A DNA stretch of 64,000 nucleotides from Streptomyces sp. XM4193 (GCF_023072595.1 NZ_JALLGK010000003.1:248001-312000), one strand, 5' to 3'; positions 47,506-56,308 are shown, counted from the stretch's first letter. The notes: generated from the sequence alone by a model not told the origin. Made by a program: numbers and translations.

Positions 47506-47954
47506 CCGCCCCCTTCCAGGGCTCGCCCGCGACCGGCCCGCAGCACACCGACACCGCGGACCTGGGCTGGCTGCTGGAGCGGCTGCTCCAGCGCACCGCC
47601 GGTGCCCGGCACGCCCTGGTCCTGTCCAGAGACGGCCTGAAGCTGTGCCACACCCCTGAGCTGACGGTGGACCAGGCCGACCAACTGGCCGCCATCGCCG
47701 CCGGAATCCAGAGCCTGTCCCAGGGCGCCTCGCTGGAGTTCGGCGACGGTACGGGCGGCGTACGGCAGGCGATGACCGAGTTCTACGGCGGCATCCTGTT
47801 CATCGTGGAGGCCGGGCAGGGCGCCCATCTGGCCATCGTCGCCGACGACTCGGCGGACGTCGGGCTCGTCGGCCACAACATGAACGAACTCGTCGAGCAG
47901 CTCGGCGACTACCTCAGCACACCGCCCCGGAACTCCGGCGGCGGTGCGGTATGA
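47502..47954 (+). CDS. Conservon roadblock/LC7 protein (CvnB type)
   Basis: This 150-aa roadblock/LC7-domain protein (DLGWLLERLLQRTAGARHAL, VLSRDGLKLCHTPELTVDQA, QLAAIAAGIQSLSQGASLEF, HLAIVADDSADVGLVGHNMN) is the bacterial MglB-like partner of small GTPases and may act as activator or scaffold for the CvnD GTPase. ATG 47502 overlaps the cvnA stop, and its own stop overlaps cvnC (ATGA both times), giving strict translational coupling. Length is typical for the family. Confidence 0.93.
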   Translation: MTAPFQGSPATGPQHTDTADLGWLLERLLQRTAGARHALVLSRDGLKLCHTPELTVDQADQLAAIAAGIQSLSQGASLEFGDGTGGVRQAMTEFYGGILFIVEAGQGAHLAIVADDSADVGLVGHNMNELVEQLGDYLSTPPRNSGGGAV

Positions 47955-48307
47955 GCAGGCCCGGCAGGGACGACAGTCCCGACCGGCTCTACACGGTCAC
48001 CGGAGGACGGAGCCGGGCGAACTCCACGGCGTTCGACCTGGTGACGCTGGTGGTCAGCGAGTTCGATCCGGCGCCGGGCATGCAATCCGAGCACCGGGCG
48101 ATCCTGGCGATGTGCCGCAGGCCCACGGCGGTGGTCGAGATCGCCGCCGAGCTGCGGCTGCCGGTCAGCATCGTCAAGATCCTGCTGTCCGACCTGCTGG
48201 CTGCGGGTAGGGTCACCGCACGCCATCCACAGCCGCTCCCCACGGCGTCAAGTCTCCCCGATCCCCTCGTACTTGAGCAGGTACTCGTTGGACTCCGCAA
48301 TCTCTGA
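47951..48307 (+). CDS. Conservon DUF742 protein (CvnC type)
   Basis: This 118-aa DUF742 protein begins with SPDRLYTVTGGRSRANSTAF and carries a winged-helix-like core (ALCRRPTAV-type region, VEIAAELRLPVSIVKILLSD, LLAAGRVTARHP). It ends LEQVLVGLRNL. DUF742 is the invariant third gene of conservons; its HTH-like fold suggests protein or DNA contact, but activity is unknown. The start ATG overlaps the cvnB stop, and its 3' end overlaps the probable cvnD start by 20 bp. Confidence 0.9.
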   Translation: MSRPGRDDSPDRLYTVTGGRSRANSTAFDLVTLVVSEFDPAPGMQSEHRAILAMCRRPTAVVEIAAELRLPVSIVKILLSDLLAAGRVTARHPQPLPTASSLPDPLVLEQVLVGLRNL

Positions 48308-48899
48308 CAGCGCGGCGGACCGCACTCCGCTGCTCAGCACCACCACCAGCGCGCTGAAGATCGTCGTGGTGGGCGGCTTCGGCGTCGGCAAGACGACGAT
48401 GGTGCGTTCGGTGAGCGAGATCCGGCCGCTCAGCACCGAAGAGACGATGACCCAGGCCGGCCAGGACGTGGACGACAACTCCGCGGTCCGCAGCAAGACC
48501 GCCACCACGGTCGCCTTCGACTTCGGCCGGATCAGCCTCAACGCGGAGACGGTCCTCTATCTCTTCGGCGCCCCCGGACAGGAGCGCTTCTGGTTCCTTT
48601 GGGACCGGCTCTTCGCGGGCACGCTCGGCGCGGTCGTGCTGGTCGACACCCGCAGGCTGGCCGACTCCTGGTACGCGATCGACCGCCTGGAGCAGCACGG
48701 CACCCCGTTCATCGTGGCGCGCAACGACTTCGGCGGCCCCGAGCACAGCCTGGAGCAGATACGCGACGCGCTCGACCTCCCTCCGCACGTGCCGCTGATC
48801 GACTGCGACGTGCGTCAACGCGAGTCCAGCAAGCATGTGTTGCTCACGCTCGTCCAGCATCTGTACACGCTCTCCACCGGGCACGCCCCGCGCCCGTGA
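48288..48899 (+). CDS. Conservon Ras-like GTPase (CvnD type)
   Basis: This small GTPase of ~203 aa has P-loop VVVGGFGVGKTTMV, switch II region LFGAPGQERFWFLWDRLF, and GAVVLVDTRRLADSWYAID. As in other CvnD proteins, the canonical NKxD is replaced by ARNDFGG. It is the presumed output of the conservon, cycled by CvnA/B. The start is most likely TTG 48288 (LDSAISDSAAD...), with TTG 48273 as alternative; both lie inside cvnC. No cvnE (cytochrome P450) or other fifth gene follows, and the next gene is on the opposite strand. Confidence 0.9.
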   Translation: MDSAISDSAADRTPLLSTTTSALKIVVVGGFGVGKTTMVRSVSEIRPLSTEETMTQAGQDVDDNSAVRSKTATTVAFDFGRISLNAETVLYLFGAPGQERFWFLWDRLFAGTLGAVVLVDTRRLADSWYAIDRLEQHGTPFIVARNDFGGPEHSLEQIRDALDLPPHVPLIDCDVRQRESSKHVLLTLVQHLYTLSTGHAPRP

Positions 48900-49029
48900 C
48901 GCGTGACCGGCCCCGCCCCGACGGCGGCGGCGGGGCGTGCGCGTGCCGGGGCCGCGGGGCTGCCGGGCGTCGCGGGGCCGCCGGGCCGCGGGACGCCGTA
49001 CGGCGGGGCGGCGCGCGGCGTACGGCCGG

Positions 49030-49515
49030 TCAGGCGCGCAGGTCCTTGACGTAGCAGCGGCTGTCCTCCTCGAACCGGTACACCCCGAACTTCCGTGGTG
49101 CCGGGGTGTACGCGCTGGAGCGGTAGAGCTCGATCGCCTCGGGCTGCGCGGTGCCGGTCTCCAGCACCATCCGGCGCCGACCGGCGGCGCGGGCGTCGTC
49201 CTCCAGCATCGCCAGGATGCGGCGGGCGAGCCCTCGCCCGCGGGCGGCGGGTATGACGTACATCCGCTTGATCTCCGCGTCGCCGTCCTCGTACTCCTCC
49301 TCGTCGGTGCTCTCGCAGCTGCGCCAGGCGCCGGTGGCGACCGGCAGCCCGTCGTCGAGGGCGAGCAGGAACAGACCGCGCGGCGGTTGGAACATCTCGG
49401 GATCGAGCGGGGTGACGTCGCCCCCGCTCTGGTAGCGGCGCACGTACTCCTGCTGCACCTCGGCGACCAGCTTCTGCACGTCGGGGTGGTCGTAGCGCAC
49501 GGTCAGGATCTCCAT
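49030..49515 (-). CDS. GNAT N-acetyltransferase
   Basis: This 161-aa GNAT-fold protein has the acetyl-CoA-binding A motif YVIPAARGRGLARRILAMLE, preceded by GAWRSCESTDEEEYEDGDAE and followed by RRRMVLETGTAQPEAIELYR, the usual hydrophobic B motif. Substrate is unknown; small cytosolic members acetylate amines, antibiotics or peptides. The start is the ATG at 49515 (MEILTVRYDHPDVQK). Divergent from the exonuclease gene, with 44 bp between starts, so both promoters share that gap. Confidence 0.88.
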   Translation of the reverse strand: MEILTVRYDHPDVQKLVAEVQQEYVRRYQSGGDVTPLDPEMFQPPRGLFLLALDDGLPVATGAWRSCESTDEEEYEDGDAEIKRMYVIPAARGRGLARRILAMLEDDARAAGRRRMVLETGTAQPEAIELYRSSAYTPAPRKFGVYRFEEDSRCYVKDLRA

Positions 49516-49559
49516 TCCGGCATCGTAGGCAGCACCGCGGGGCTCGGTAGGGTGCGGGG

Positions 49560-50372
49560 ATGCTGAAGGTGACCTCCGTGAACGTGAACGGGCTGCGGGC
49601 GGCGGCCAGGAAGGGCTATCTGCCCTGGCTCGCCGCGACCGACGCCGACGTCGTCTGTATGCAGGAAGTGCGCGCCGAGCCCGAGCAGTTGACCGCCGAA
49701 TCGCGGCACCCCGAGGGCTGGCACGCCGTGTACGAGCCGGCGCGGGCCGAGGGGGCGAAGGGCCGGGCGGGTGTGGCGATGCTCACCCGCAGGGAGCCGG
49801 ACGCGGTGCGCACGGGCTTCGGGGTGGCCGAGTTCGCCGACTCCGGACGCTATCTGGAGATCGACCTGCCGGGTGTGACCGTCGCGAGCCTCTATCTGCC
49901 CGCCGGGCAGGTCGGAACCGAGCGCCAGGAGCAGAAGGAGCGCTTCATGGCGTCCTTCCTGCCGTATCTCAAGGAGTTGCGCGCCCGTGCCGCGGCCGAC
50001 GGTCGCGAGGTGCTGGTCTGCGGCGACTGGAACATCGCGCACCGCGAGGCCGATCTGAAGAACTGGCGCAACAACCGCAAGAACTCCGGCTTCCTCCCCG
50101 AGGAACGCGCCTGGCTCGGCCGGGTGCTCGACCCGGCGGACGGCGGCTATGTCGACGTGGTGCGCGCGCTCCACCCGGACCAGGAGGGCCCCTACAGCTG
50201 GTGGTCCTACCGCGGCCGCGCTTTCGACAACGACACCGGCTGGCGGATCGACTACCACCTGGCGACGCCGGGACTGGCGGCACGGGCGTTGAAGGCGGAG
50301 GTCGAACGCGCCCCGAGCCACCCGGAACGCTGGAGCGACCACGCCCCCGTCTCGGTCGTCTACGGGCTCTGA
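49560..50372 (+). CDS. xth: Exodeoxyribonuclease III
   Basis: This 270-aa AP endonuclease/exonuclease III has all family motifs: VNVNGLRAAARKGYLPWL, VCMQEVRAE with the catalytic Glu, GDWNIAHREADLKNW, WSYRGRAFDNDTGWRIDYHL, and C-terminal SDHAPVSV with the catalytic Asp-His. It repairs abasic sites and 3' blocking ends. ATG 49560 gives the standard N-terminus (MLKVTSVNVNG). It is a single gene with no sign of co-transcription. Confidence 0.94.
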   Translation: MLKVTSVNVNGLRAAARKGYLPWLAATDADVVCMQEVRAEPEQLTAESRHPEGWHAVYEPARAEGAKGRAGVAMLTRREPDAVRTGFGVAEFADSGRYLEIDLPGVTVASLYLPAGQVGTERQEQKERFMASFLPYLKELRARAAADGREVLVCGDWNIAHREADLKNWRNNRKNSGFLPEERAWLGRVLDPADGGYVDVVRALHPDQEGPYSWWSYRGRAFDNDTGWRIDYHLATPGLAARALKAEVERAPSHPERWSDHAPVSVVYGL

Positions 50373-50445
50373 GTCGGACGCGTCGGATCACCGGCTGGTG
50401 CGCTTGTCGGCGTAACCGAGGGGTGGGGACGGTCGTTGCGTTGGT

Positions 50446-50631
50446 ATGAAGAAGCGCAGCATGCTCGCCATCGCCTCGTTCGCCGTCGGTGTGGTCGCGT
50501 CCCTGGCCACTCCGACAGTCCAGCCGCCCGCCGAGGCGGACGCCCGCGGGGAGAGCGGCGGCACCTCCGCGCCCGACCTCGCGGCGGGCGCCGCGGACGA
50601 GCTCCGGGAGGACGACACGACCGCCCGCTGA
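50446..50631 (+). CDS. Small secreted peptide
   Basis: This 61-aa protein has a clear signal peptide: MKKRSMLAIASFAVGVVASL, ending near AEA. The mature part (~28 residues) is acidic and disordered (GESGGTSAPDLAAGAADELR). There is no Cys or core-peptide signature, so nothing points to a modified peptide. The start is ATG 50446 without a strong RBS. Function unknown. Confidence 0.55.
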   Translation: MKKRSMLAIASFAVGVVASLATPTVQPPAEADARGESGGTSAPDLAAGAADELREDDTTAR

Positions 50632-50720
50632 TCCGGGCGGCTCACCGTCCCGAGCGCCGTACGACGCCCGGCCGCGACCGAACGGTCACCGGCCGGGCGT
50701 CGACGCGTTCCCGCCCCGCC

Positions 50721-50790
50721 GCATCCCGCCGCATCCCGCCGCATCCCGCCGCATCCCGCCGCATCCCGCCGCATCCCGCCGCATCCCGCC
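50721..50790. repeat. Seven perfect 10-bp tandem repeats (GCATCCCGCC)
   Basis: GCATCCCGCC is repeated seven times without a mismatch at 50721-50790, between a small gene and the 3' end of the MerR gene. The unit length (10 bp) equals one helical turn, which would phase any bound protein or bend. It is not multiple-of-three and lies outside coding sequence. Confidence 0.9.
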
Positions 50791-50895
50791 GCACCGCCCC
50801 GCTCGGCGTGCGCACCGCGTCCCGCTGCCCCGCTGCCTGCGCGCGCCGGCGGGACGGGCCGGCCGCCGTGCAGAGCCGGCGCCCGGCCCCTCGTG

Positions 50896-51753
50896 TCAGT
50901 CCCGGGCGTCGCCCTCGGACGGGCCGCGCCGCTCCTCCGGGAGATTGAAGAACTCCTCGATCTCGCGGCGCAGTTGGCGGTCCATCGCCATCGACAGTTC
51001 TGCCTCCACGACCTGTTTCGCCGACGGGCGGAGCGCCTCGATCGCGTCCGAGATGTCCTCGAACCTGCCCTCGGTCAGCAGATGCTCCTTGATCAGCCCG
51101 GCGAAGTCGGCGCTGATCGCCTCGACATGGCGCCGCATCCTCCGCCCGGCCTCCAGCACCGCGGAGAGCGGTACGCCTCTGTCGACCAGCATCGTCGAGG
51201 CGTCCAGCAGCCGTTGGCTGATGTGGGTGATCTCGTCGCCCTCGATCGAGAGGTAGCCGAGTTCGATGGCGGTGGAGAGGTTCTCCGGGGTGTCCTCCTC
51301 GGGGAAGAGCGCGGCCAGCTGCTCCGGGGTCAGCCGCACCGTCGTCTCCTCGGAGAATCGCGGGGCGAGGGCGCGGGAGACGCCGAGGAGTTCGGCGGCG
51401 CTGTCGGAGTCCCGGCCCTTCTCGAAGGCGACGATCAGCTCGGCGATCCCGCCGAGGGTGTGGCCGCGGGCGAGCAGGCCGGCGATGGTGTGCAGCCGGG
51501 CGAGGTGGCGCTCGTCGTACCAGGCGATGCGGCCTTCCCTGCGGGGCGGCGGGAGGAGCCGGCGTTCGCGGTAGAAGCGCAGGGTGCGCGGGGTGATGCC
51601 GGCGGCCTCGGCCAGCTCGGTGGCACGGTACTCGCGGCCCTGCGGTTCCGCGGTCCCGGCGCCCGTGCCGGTCCCGGTGCCGGACGCGGACGCGTCGGCC
51701 GGACCGGCCGGTGGCCGGTCGGTCTGGCGCTGGTGTTCCTCGAACTTGCCCAC
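50896..51753 (-). CDS. MerR-family regulator
   Basis: This 285-aa protein has a MerR-type HTH at residues ~40-110 (YRATELAEAAGITPRTLRFY, RERRLLPPPRREGRIAWYDE, RLHTIAGLLARGHTLGGIAE), preceded by a ~40-residue Gly/Ala/Thr-rich extension. The C-terminal ~170 residues are helical and lack Cys metal ligands (LLGVSRALAPRFSEETTVRL, GRRMRRHVEAISADFAGLIK). Divergent from the monooxygenase operon, across a perfect palindrome at 51861-51886. The likely job is control of that operon. Start at 51753 (MGKFEEHQRQTDRP). Confidence 0.88.
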   Translation of the reverse strand: MGKFEEHQRQTDRPPAGPADASASGTGTGTGAGTAEPQGREYRATELAEAAGITPRTLRFYRERRLLPPPRREGRIAWYDERHLARLHTIAGLLARGHTLGGIAELIVAFEKGRDSDSAAELLGVSRALAPRFSEETTVRLTPEQLAALFPEEDTPENLSTAIELGYLSIEGDEITHISQRLLDASTMLVDRGVPLSAVLEAGRRMRRHVEAISADFAGLIKEHLLTEGRFEDISDAIEALRPSAKQVVEAELSMAMDRQLRREIEEFFNLPEERRGPSEGDARD

Positions 51754-51860
51754 GCCGTAAGCCTATGCCGGAGGGGGAGCCCGAAACGCGGGGTACAACC
51801 GCCGGTAACTTTTCCCGCTCTCCCCCTACCGCTCGGTATGTGAGCTGGCCTACTCTGCGG

Positions 51861-51886
51861 ACCATGCCAGTGATTACTGGCATGGT
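51861..51886. promoter_or_regulatory. 26-bp perfect palindromic operator between MerR gene and BVMO operon
   Basis: ACCATGCCAGT (51861-51871) and ACTGGCATGGT (51876-51886) are exact reverse complements around GATT. The site lies 27 bp before the monooxygenase start and 107 bp from the regulator start. It is the only clear dyad between the two genes. Confidence 0.75.
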
Positions 51887-51913
51887 CGGAGGCGAACAGT
51901 CGGGAGGCAGCGC

Positions 51914-53476
51914 ATGACCGGACGTGGGAACGAGCGCGAGCACGTACGGGTGGCGGTGATCGGATCGGGCTTCGGCGGCCTGGGCGCCGCGGTGCGTCTG
52001 CGCCGCGCGGGTGTCACGGACTTCGTGGTGCTGGAGCGCAGGGACGCGGTCGGCGGCACCTGGCACGACAACACCTATCCGGGCTGCGCCTGCGACGTGC
52101 CCTCGCACCTGTACTCCTTCTCCTTCGCGCCCAACCCCGAGTGGCCGCGCAGCTTCTCCGGCCAGGCCCACATCCGGGCGTACCTGGAGCGGGTCGCGGA
52201 CACCTTCGGGCTCCGGCCGCACCTGCGGCTGGGCACGGACGTCGAGCAGATCACCTGGGACGAGCAGGAGCTGCGCTGGACGATCGAGACCAGCCGGGGC
52301 TCGTACACCGCCGAGACCGTCGTCTCCGCGGGCGGCCCGCTCTCCGACCCGAAGGTGCCGGACATCCCCGGCCTCGACGGCTTCACCGGCAAGGTCTTCC
52401 ACTCCGCGCAGTGGGACCACGACTACGACCTGCGCGGCAAGCGCGTCGCCATGATCGGCACGGGCGCGTCCTCGATCCAGATCGTCCCCTCGATCCAGCC
52501 CGAGGTGGAGCGGCTGACCGTCTTCCAGCGCACTCCCGCCTGGGTGATGCCCCGAGTGGACCGCCGGATCAGCAGGGCCGAGCACTGGCTGCACGACCGG
52601 GTGCCGCTGACCGGCTCGCTGCGCCGCCAAATCCTGTGGGGCGTACGGGAGTTGCAGGTCAGCGCCTTCACCAAGCGTCCGGGGATGCTCGGGCTGGTGG
52701 AGAACCTCGCCTCCTCGCACATGCGCAGGGCGATCAAGGACAAGGAGCTGCGGCGCAAGCTCACTCCGGACTACCGCATCGGCTGCAAGCGCATCCTGCT
52801 CTCCAACGCCTACTATCCGGCGCTCGCCCGCGAGAACGTCGACCTCGTCGCCTCCGGTCTGCGCGAGGTCAGGGGCAACACCCTGGTCGGCGCGGACGGC
52901 ACCGAGGTGGAGGTCGACGCGATCATCTTCGGCACCGGCTTCCACGTCACCGACATGCCGATCGCCCAGCGGGTCAAGGGCGCGGGCGGGCGGCTGCTCG
53001 CCGACGTCTGGAAGGACGGCATGGAGTCGCTGCGCGGCTCGACCGTCTCCGGCTTCCCCAACTTCCTGACCGTCATCGGGCCCAACACCGGCCTGGGCAA
53101 CAGCTCGATGATCCTGATGATCGAATCGCAGCTGAACTACCTGGTGGACCACCTGCGGCACCAGGATAGTCTCGGCGGCCGGGTGGCCCTCGACGCCCGC
53201 CCCTCCGCGGTCAGGGAATGGAACGACTTCGTCCAGAAGCGGATGGAGCGCACCGTCTGGACCACCGGCGGCTGCGACAGCTGGTACCTGGACGCCAACG
53301 GGCGCAACACCACCGTCTGGCCCGGAACCACCGGCGAGTTCCGCAGGCTCACCCGCGAGGTGCGCCTGGAGGAGTACGAAGTGCTGCGGCCGACCGCCGA
53401 CGGCTCGGGGGACACCCCGGGCGGCGGCAGGAGCCGGCGCGGCAACAGGAACGACAAGCAGGAGGCATCCGCGTGA
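51914..53476 (+). CDS. Baeyer-Villiger-type flavin monooxygenase
   Basis: This 520-aa FAD/NADPH monooxygenase has the N-terminal Rossmann AVIGSGFGGLGAAVRL, WHDNTYPGCACDVPSHLYSF, the Baeyer-Villiger fingerprint FTGKVFHSAQW (FxGxxxHxxxW), the second Rossmann MIGTGASSIQIVPSI and IIFGTGFHVTDMPI. Such enzymes insert oxygen next to a ketone to give esters or lactones, and some oxidise thioethers. ATG 51914 follows a purine-rich stretch. A Gly/Arg-rich ~25-residue tail is added at the C-terminus. Its stop overlaps the hydrolase start (GTGA). It is under the palindrome at 51861-51886. Confidence 0.93.
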   Translation: MTGRGNEREHVRVAVIGSGFGGLGAAVRLRRAGVTDFVVLERRDAVGGTWHDNTYPGCACDVPSHLYSFSFAPNPEWPRSFSGQAHIRAYLERVADTFGLRPHLRLGTDVEQITWDEQELRWTIETSRGSYTAETVVSAGGPLSDPKVPDIPGLDGFTGKVFHSAQWDHDYDLRGKRVAMIGTGASSIQIVPSIQPEVERLTVFQRTPAWVMPRVDRRISRAEHWLHDRVPLTGSLRRQILWGVRELQVSAFTKRPGMLGLVENLASSHMRRAIKDKELRRKLTPDYRIGCKRILLSNAYYPALARENVDLVASGLREVRGNTLVGADGTEVEVDAIIFGTGFHVTDMPIAQRVKGAGGRLLADVWKDGMESLRGSTVSGFPNFLTVIGPNTGLGNSSMILMIESQLNYLVDHLRHQDSLGGRVALDARPSAVREWNDFVQKRMERTVWTTGGCDSWYLDANGRNTTVWPGTTGEFRRLTREVRLEEYEVLRPTADGSGDTPGGGRSRRGNRNDKQEASA

Positions 53477-54522
53477 CCCGTCCCCACCACGTGACCCAGG
53501 GCCCGTTCGCGCCGCCCGCGCCGGTCCGCGAGCAGGCGGTCGCCTCGGCCGACGGCGTCGAGCTCTACGTGCAGGTGCACGGCCCCGAAGGCGGACCGGC
53601 GGTCGTGCTGGCGCACGGCTGGACCTGCTCCACCGCGTTCTGGGCGCCGATCGTCCGCAGCCTCGTCGCCGAGGGGCACCGCGTCGTGGTCTACGACCAG
53701 CGCGGACACGGGCTGACCACCGCGGGCCTGGAGGGCAGGCCCACCGGTTACAGCCCGGCGACCCTCGCCGACGACCTGTGCGCCGTGCTCGACGCCACCC
53801 TCGAACCCGGCGAGCAGGCCGTCGTCGGCGGCCACTCGATGGGCGGCATGACCATCATGGCCGCGGCCGGACGCGCCCAACTGCGGGAGCACGCCGCGGC
53901 GTTGATGCTGTGCAGCACCGGCGCGCGGTCGCTTCCCGGCACCTCCACCGTCATTCCGATGCCCGGCGCCAGGGCCCGGGAGCTGGCCCATCGGGCCACG
54001 CTGGGGGCGGCAGCGCCGTTCGGGCCGATCACACCGCTGTCCAAGGCGCTCATCCGCTATGTGACCATGGGCGCCGGAGTGGGCCCCGAGGCCAGGGACG
54101 CGGCCGTGCGCATCGTGCACAGCGCGCCCCGCCGCCCCCGCGCCGCGTGGGGTCGGGTGCTGAGCGGCCTGGACCTGCACGCCAAGCTGCGCGACCTCGA
54201 TGTGCCGACCGCGGTGGTGCACGGTACGCACGACCGGCTGACGCCCTTCGCGCACGCCGTGCACCTGGCCGAGAACCTGCCGCACCTCACCGAGCTGCAC
54301 AAGCTCAGCGGGCTCGGCCACATGACCCCGATGGAGGCGCCGGAAGCCGTCGCCGGCGTACTGCGGAGGCTGGCCGCCGCGCACCTGGCCACCCCCGCGT
54401 CCCCCGCCGACACCTCCACCACTTCCGCCACCTCCGCCACTTCCGCCACCGAGCCGTCCGCCACCGAGCCGGCCGGCGGTGCGTCCGCCGGCGGTTCGTC
54501 CGTCTCCGAGGAGGCCGCGTGA
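53473..54522 (+). CDS. Alpha/beta-hydrolase (ester/lactone hydrolase)
   Basis: This 349-aa alpha/beta hydrolase has oxyanion-hole VVLAHGWTCSTAFWAPIV, nucleophile GGHSMGGMTIMAAA, acid VVHGTHDRLTPFAHAV and catalytic His GLGHMTPMEAPEAV. The last ~50 residues are Thr/Ser/Ala-rich (repeated TSA units) and probably disordered. The start GTG 53473 overlaps the monooxygenase stop, and its stop overlaps the next start (GTGA). By context it should hydrolyse the ester or lactone made by the Baeyer-Villiger enzyme. Confidence 0.92.
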   Translation: MTRPHHVTQGPFAPPAPVREQAVASADGVELYVQVHGPEGGPAVVLAHGWTCSTAFWAPIVRSLVAEGHRVVVYDQRGHGLTTAGLEGRPTGYSPATLADDLCAVLDATLEPGEQAVVGGHSMGGMTIMAAAGRAQLREHAAALMLCSTGARSLPGTSTVIPMPGARARELAHRATLGAAAPFGPITPLSKALIRYVTMGAGVGPEARDAAVRIVHSAPRRPRAAWGRVLSGLDLHAKLRDLDVPTAVVHGTHDRLTPFAHAVHLAENLPHLTELHKLSGLGHMTPMEAPEAVAGVLRRLAAAHLATPASPADTSTTSATSATSATEPSATEPAGGASAGGSSVSEEAA

Positions 54523-55442
54523 GTCGTCATCCGCTTCGGGGCCAGGTCGCCGTCGTCACCGGTGCGGCGCGCGGCGTCGGCGCGCTGCTCGCCCGCAAAC
54601 TCGCCGCCCGCGGTGCGCGGATCGCGCTCGTCGGCCTGGAGCCGGACGAACTCGCCCGCGTCAGCGACTCGTTGGACACCGACTCGCGACACTGGCACGC
54701 CGACGTCACCGACCACGAGGCGATGGCCCTGGTGGCGCACGAGGTCCGCGAGCACTTCGGCCGGGTGGACGTGGTGGTCGCCAACGCCGGTGTGGCGGGC
54801 GGCGGCCCGTTCGTGGACAGCGACCCCGTCACCTGGCGCCGAGTCATCGAGGTCAACCTCATCGGCGGCGCCGTCACCGGCCGGGCGTTCCTGCCGCTGC
54901 TCACCGAGTCGCGGGGCTACTTCCTCCAGATCGCCTCGCTCGCCGCGATCACACCGGCACCGATGATGACGGCGTACTGCGCCTCCAAATCGGGTGTGGA
55001 GGCGTTCGCCCACAGCCTGCGCGGCGAGGTCGGCCACCAGGGCGTACGGGTCGGCGTCGGCTACCTCAGCTGGACCGACACCGACATGGTGCGCGGCGCG
55101 GACGCGGACGAACTCCTGCGCGACGTACGGCAGGAGCTGCCCTGGCCGATGAACAAGACGTACGAGCTGGGCCCCGCCGTCGACCGGCTCGTCGCCGGTG
55201 TCGAGCGCCGCTCGGCGCATGTGTACGGGCAGTGGTGGCTGCGCGGGTTGCAGGGCACCCGCGGGTATCTGCCCTCCGTGGTCGCGCTCGGCGCTCGCCG
55301 GCAGCTCGCCAAGTTCGAGCCCCGGCTCGCCGCGGCGCGCGGTCGGCTGCCCACCGGGCTGGTCGGCGCGGGCGGCGCGGCCGACGAGAAGGCCCGTGCG
55401 GACCGCGGCGCGGTCAACGGCGTTTCCGGCGACCGCGGTTGA
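54519..55442 (+). CDS. Short-chain dehydrogenase/reductase
   Basis: This 307-aa classical SDR has the cofactor motif VVTGAARGVGALLARKLAAR, VVVANAGVAGGG, and active-site Tyr-Lys in MMTAYCASKSGVEAF. A C-terminal extension (~60 residues, LRGLQGTRGYLPSVVALGAR) is longer than in minimal SDRs. The start GTG 54519 overlaps the hydrolase stop, with GAGGAGG shortly upstream. It should oxidise or reduce the alcohol/ketone end of the same pathway. A 16-bp hairpin terminator follows 14 bp after the stop. Confidence 0.92.
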   Translation: MSRHPLRGQVAVVTGAARGVGALLARKLAARGARIALVGLEPDELARVSDSLDTDSRHWHADVTDHEAMALVAHEVREHFGRVDVVVANAGVAGGGPFVDSDPVTWRRVIEVNLIGGAVTGRAFLPLLTESRGYFLQIASLAAITPAPMMTAYCASKSGVEAFAHSLRGEVGHQGVRVGVGYLSWTDTDMVRGADADELLRDVRQELPWPMNKTYELGPAVDRLVAGVERRSAHVYGQWWLRGLQGTRGYLPSVVALGARRQLAKFEPRLAAARGRLPTGLVGAGGAADEKARADRGAVNGVSGDRG

Positions 55443-55456
55443 CCCGAGCGGCACCC

Positions 55457-55493
55457 AGGAGGGGACGCACCCGGCGCGGGTGCGTCCCCTCCT
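55457..55493 (+). terminator. Hairpin terminator of the BVMO operon
   Basis: AGGAGGGGACGCACCC (55457-55472) pairs perfectly with 55478-55493 around a 5-nt loop, 14 bp past the SDR stop and 28 bp from the end of the converging gene. It likely ends both transcripts. Confidence 0.88.
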
Positions 55494-55521
55494 GCTCTCT
55501 GCTCCGGGGCGGGCGCAGGGG

Positions 55522-56133
55522 TCAGCGCTTGTCCCAGTCGTCGCCGACGTCGTCCAGGCTGTCCTGCTGGTAGCCCTGGCCCTTCTCCTCGCGCGGCTGC
55601 GACCGGTCGACGTAGTGGACCCGGTCCGTCTGCCGCGGCCCGACGGTCCGGTCGCCGGACCCGGCATCCTCCTCGCGCATGCCGGTCCGCTCCTCGCGCA
55701 TCCCGGTCCGTTCGGTGGTGTCGCGGTCGTGCTGCGGTGCGCGGCCGGGGTCGTCCCCGCGCGGGCGCTCGCGCATGGTGTCGCGCGAGTCGCCGGGCCG
55801 GGCCTCGCGCGACATTCCGCCCTCGCTCGCGCGGCGAGTGCCGGTGTCGTACTCCTGTGTCCCGCGCTGCCGGTCGGCGTCCCGTGCGAAGCCGTCCTGC
55901 GCAGCGCCCTCCCGGGTCCCGCCCTCCCGGGTTCCGCGGTCCTGCTCGTGCCGGCCCGACCGCTCCGAGCGCTCCGGCCGGCCGGACCGCTCGGAGTGCG
56001 GGGAGCGCTCGGACTGCTCGGACCGCTGGGACTGCTCGGAGTGCTTCTCCTCGCCCTGGCCCTGCTGCATCGCGTCCTTGGCGCGCTCCGCGGCTTCCTT
56101 CGCCTTGTCCTTGAACTGGTCTGCCATGCCCAT
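55522..56133 (-). CDS. Hydrophilic, disordered stress-type protein
   Basis: This protein of ~203 aa begins with an amphipathic helix (MADQFKDKAKEAAERAKDAM), like CsbD/LEA-type stress proteins. The rest is almost entirely polar, with repeated SEQ/RSE/RGTREGG units and almost no hydrophobic residues (SERSGRPERSERSGRHEQDR), ending DDVGDDWDKR. Start ATG 56133 (MGMADQF) or 56127; GGAG lies upstream. Hydrophilins of this type accumulate in stress or spores; nothing more specific can be said. Confidence 0.7.
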   Translation of the reverse strand: MGMADQFKDKAKEAAERAKDAMQQGQGEEKHSEQSQRSEQSERSPHSERSGRPERSERSGRHEQDRGTREGGTREGAAQDGFARDADRQRGTQEYDTGTRRASEGGMSREARPGDSRDTMRERPRGDDPGRAPQHDRDTTERTGMREERTGMREEDAGSGDRTVGPRQTDRVHYVDRSQPREEKGQGYQQDSLDDVGDDWDKR

Positions 56134-56308
56134 GGTCTGGTCACTCCAAGCGGATGTGGGTGGTGGGGGCAGTGACCAGCGTGACATGCTTCACAATTCA
56201 TTGCATTTCCGGACAGGGATGATCAGAACTCCCGGGCCCCGCCGCCCTCCGCGCCGCCCCGCTCCCCAACTCCCGTACACCCCGAGGCCGTTGCGCGGCC
56301 GGTCCCGG

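Noticed and set aside
50721..50790. CRISPR array
   Set aside because: Units are 10 bp with no spacers; no cas genes are nearby.
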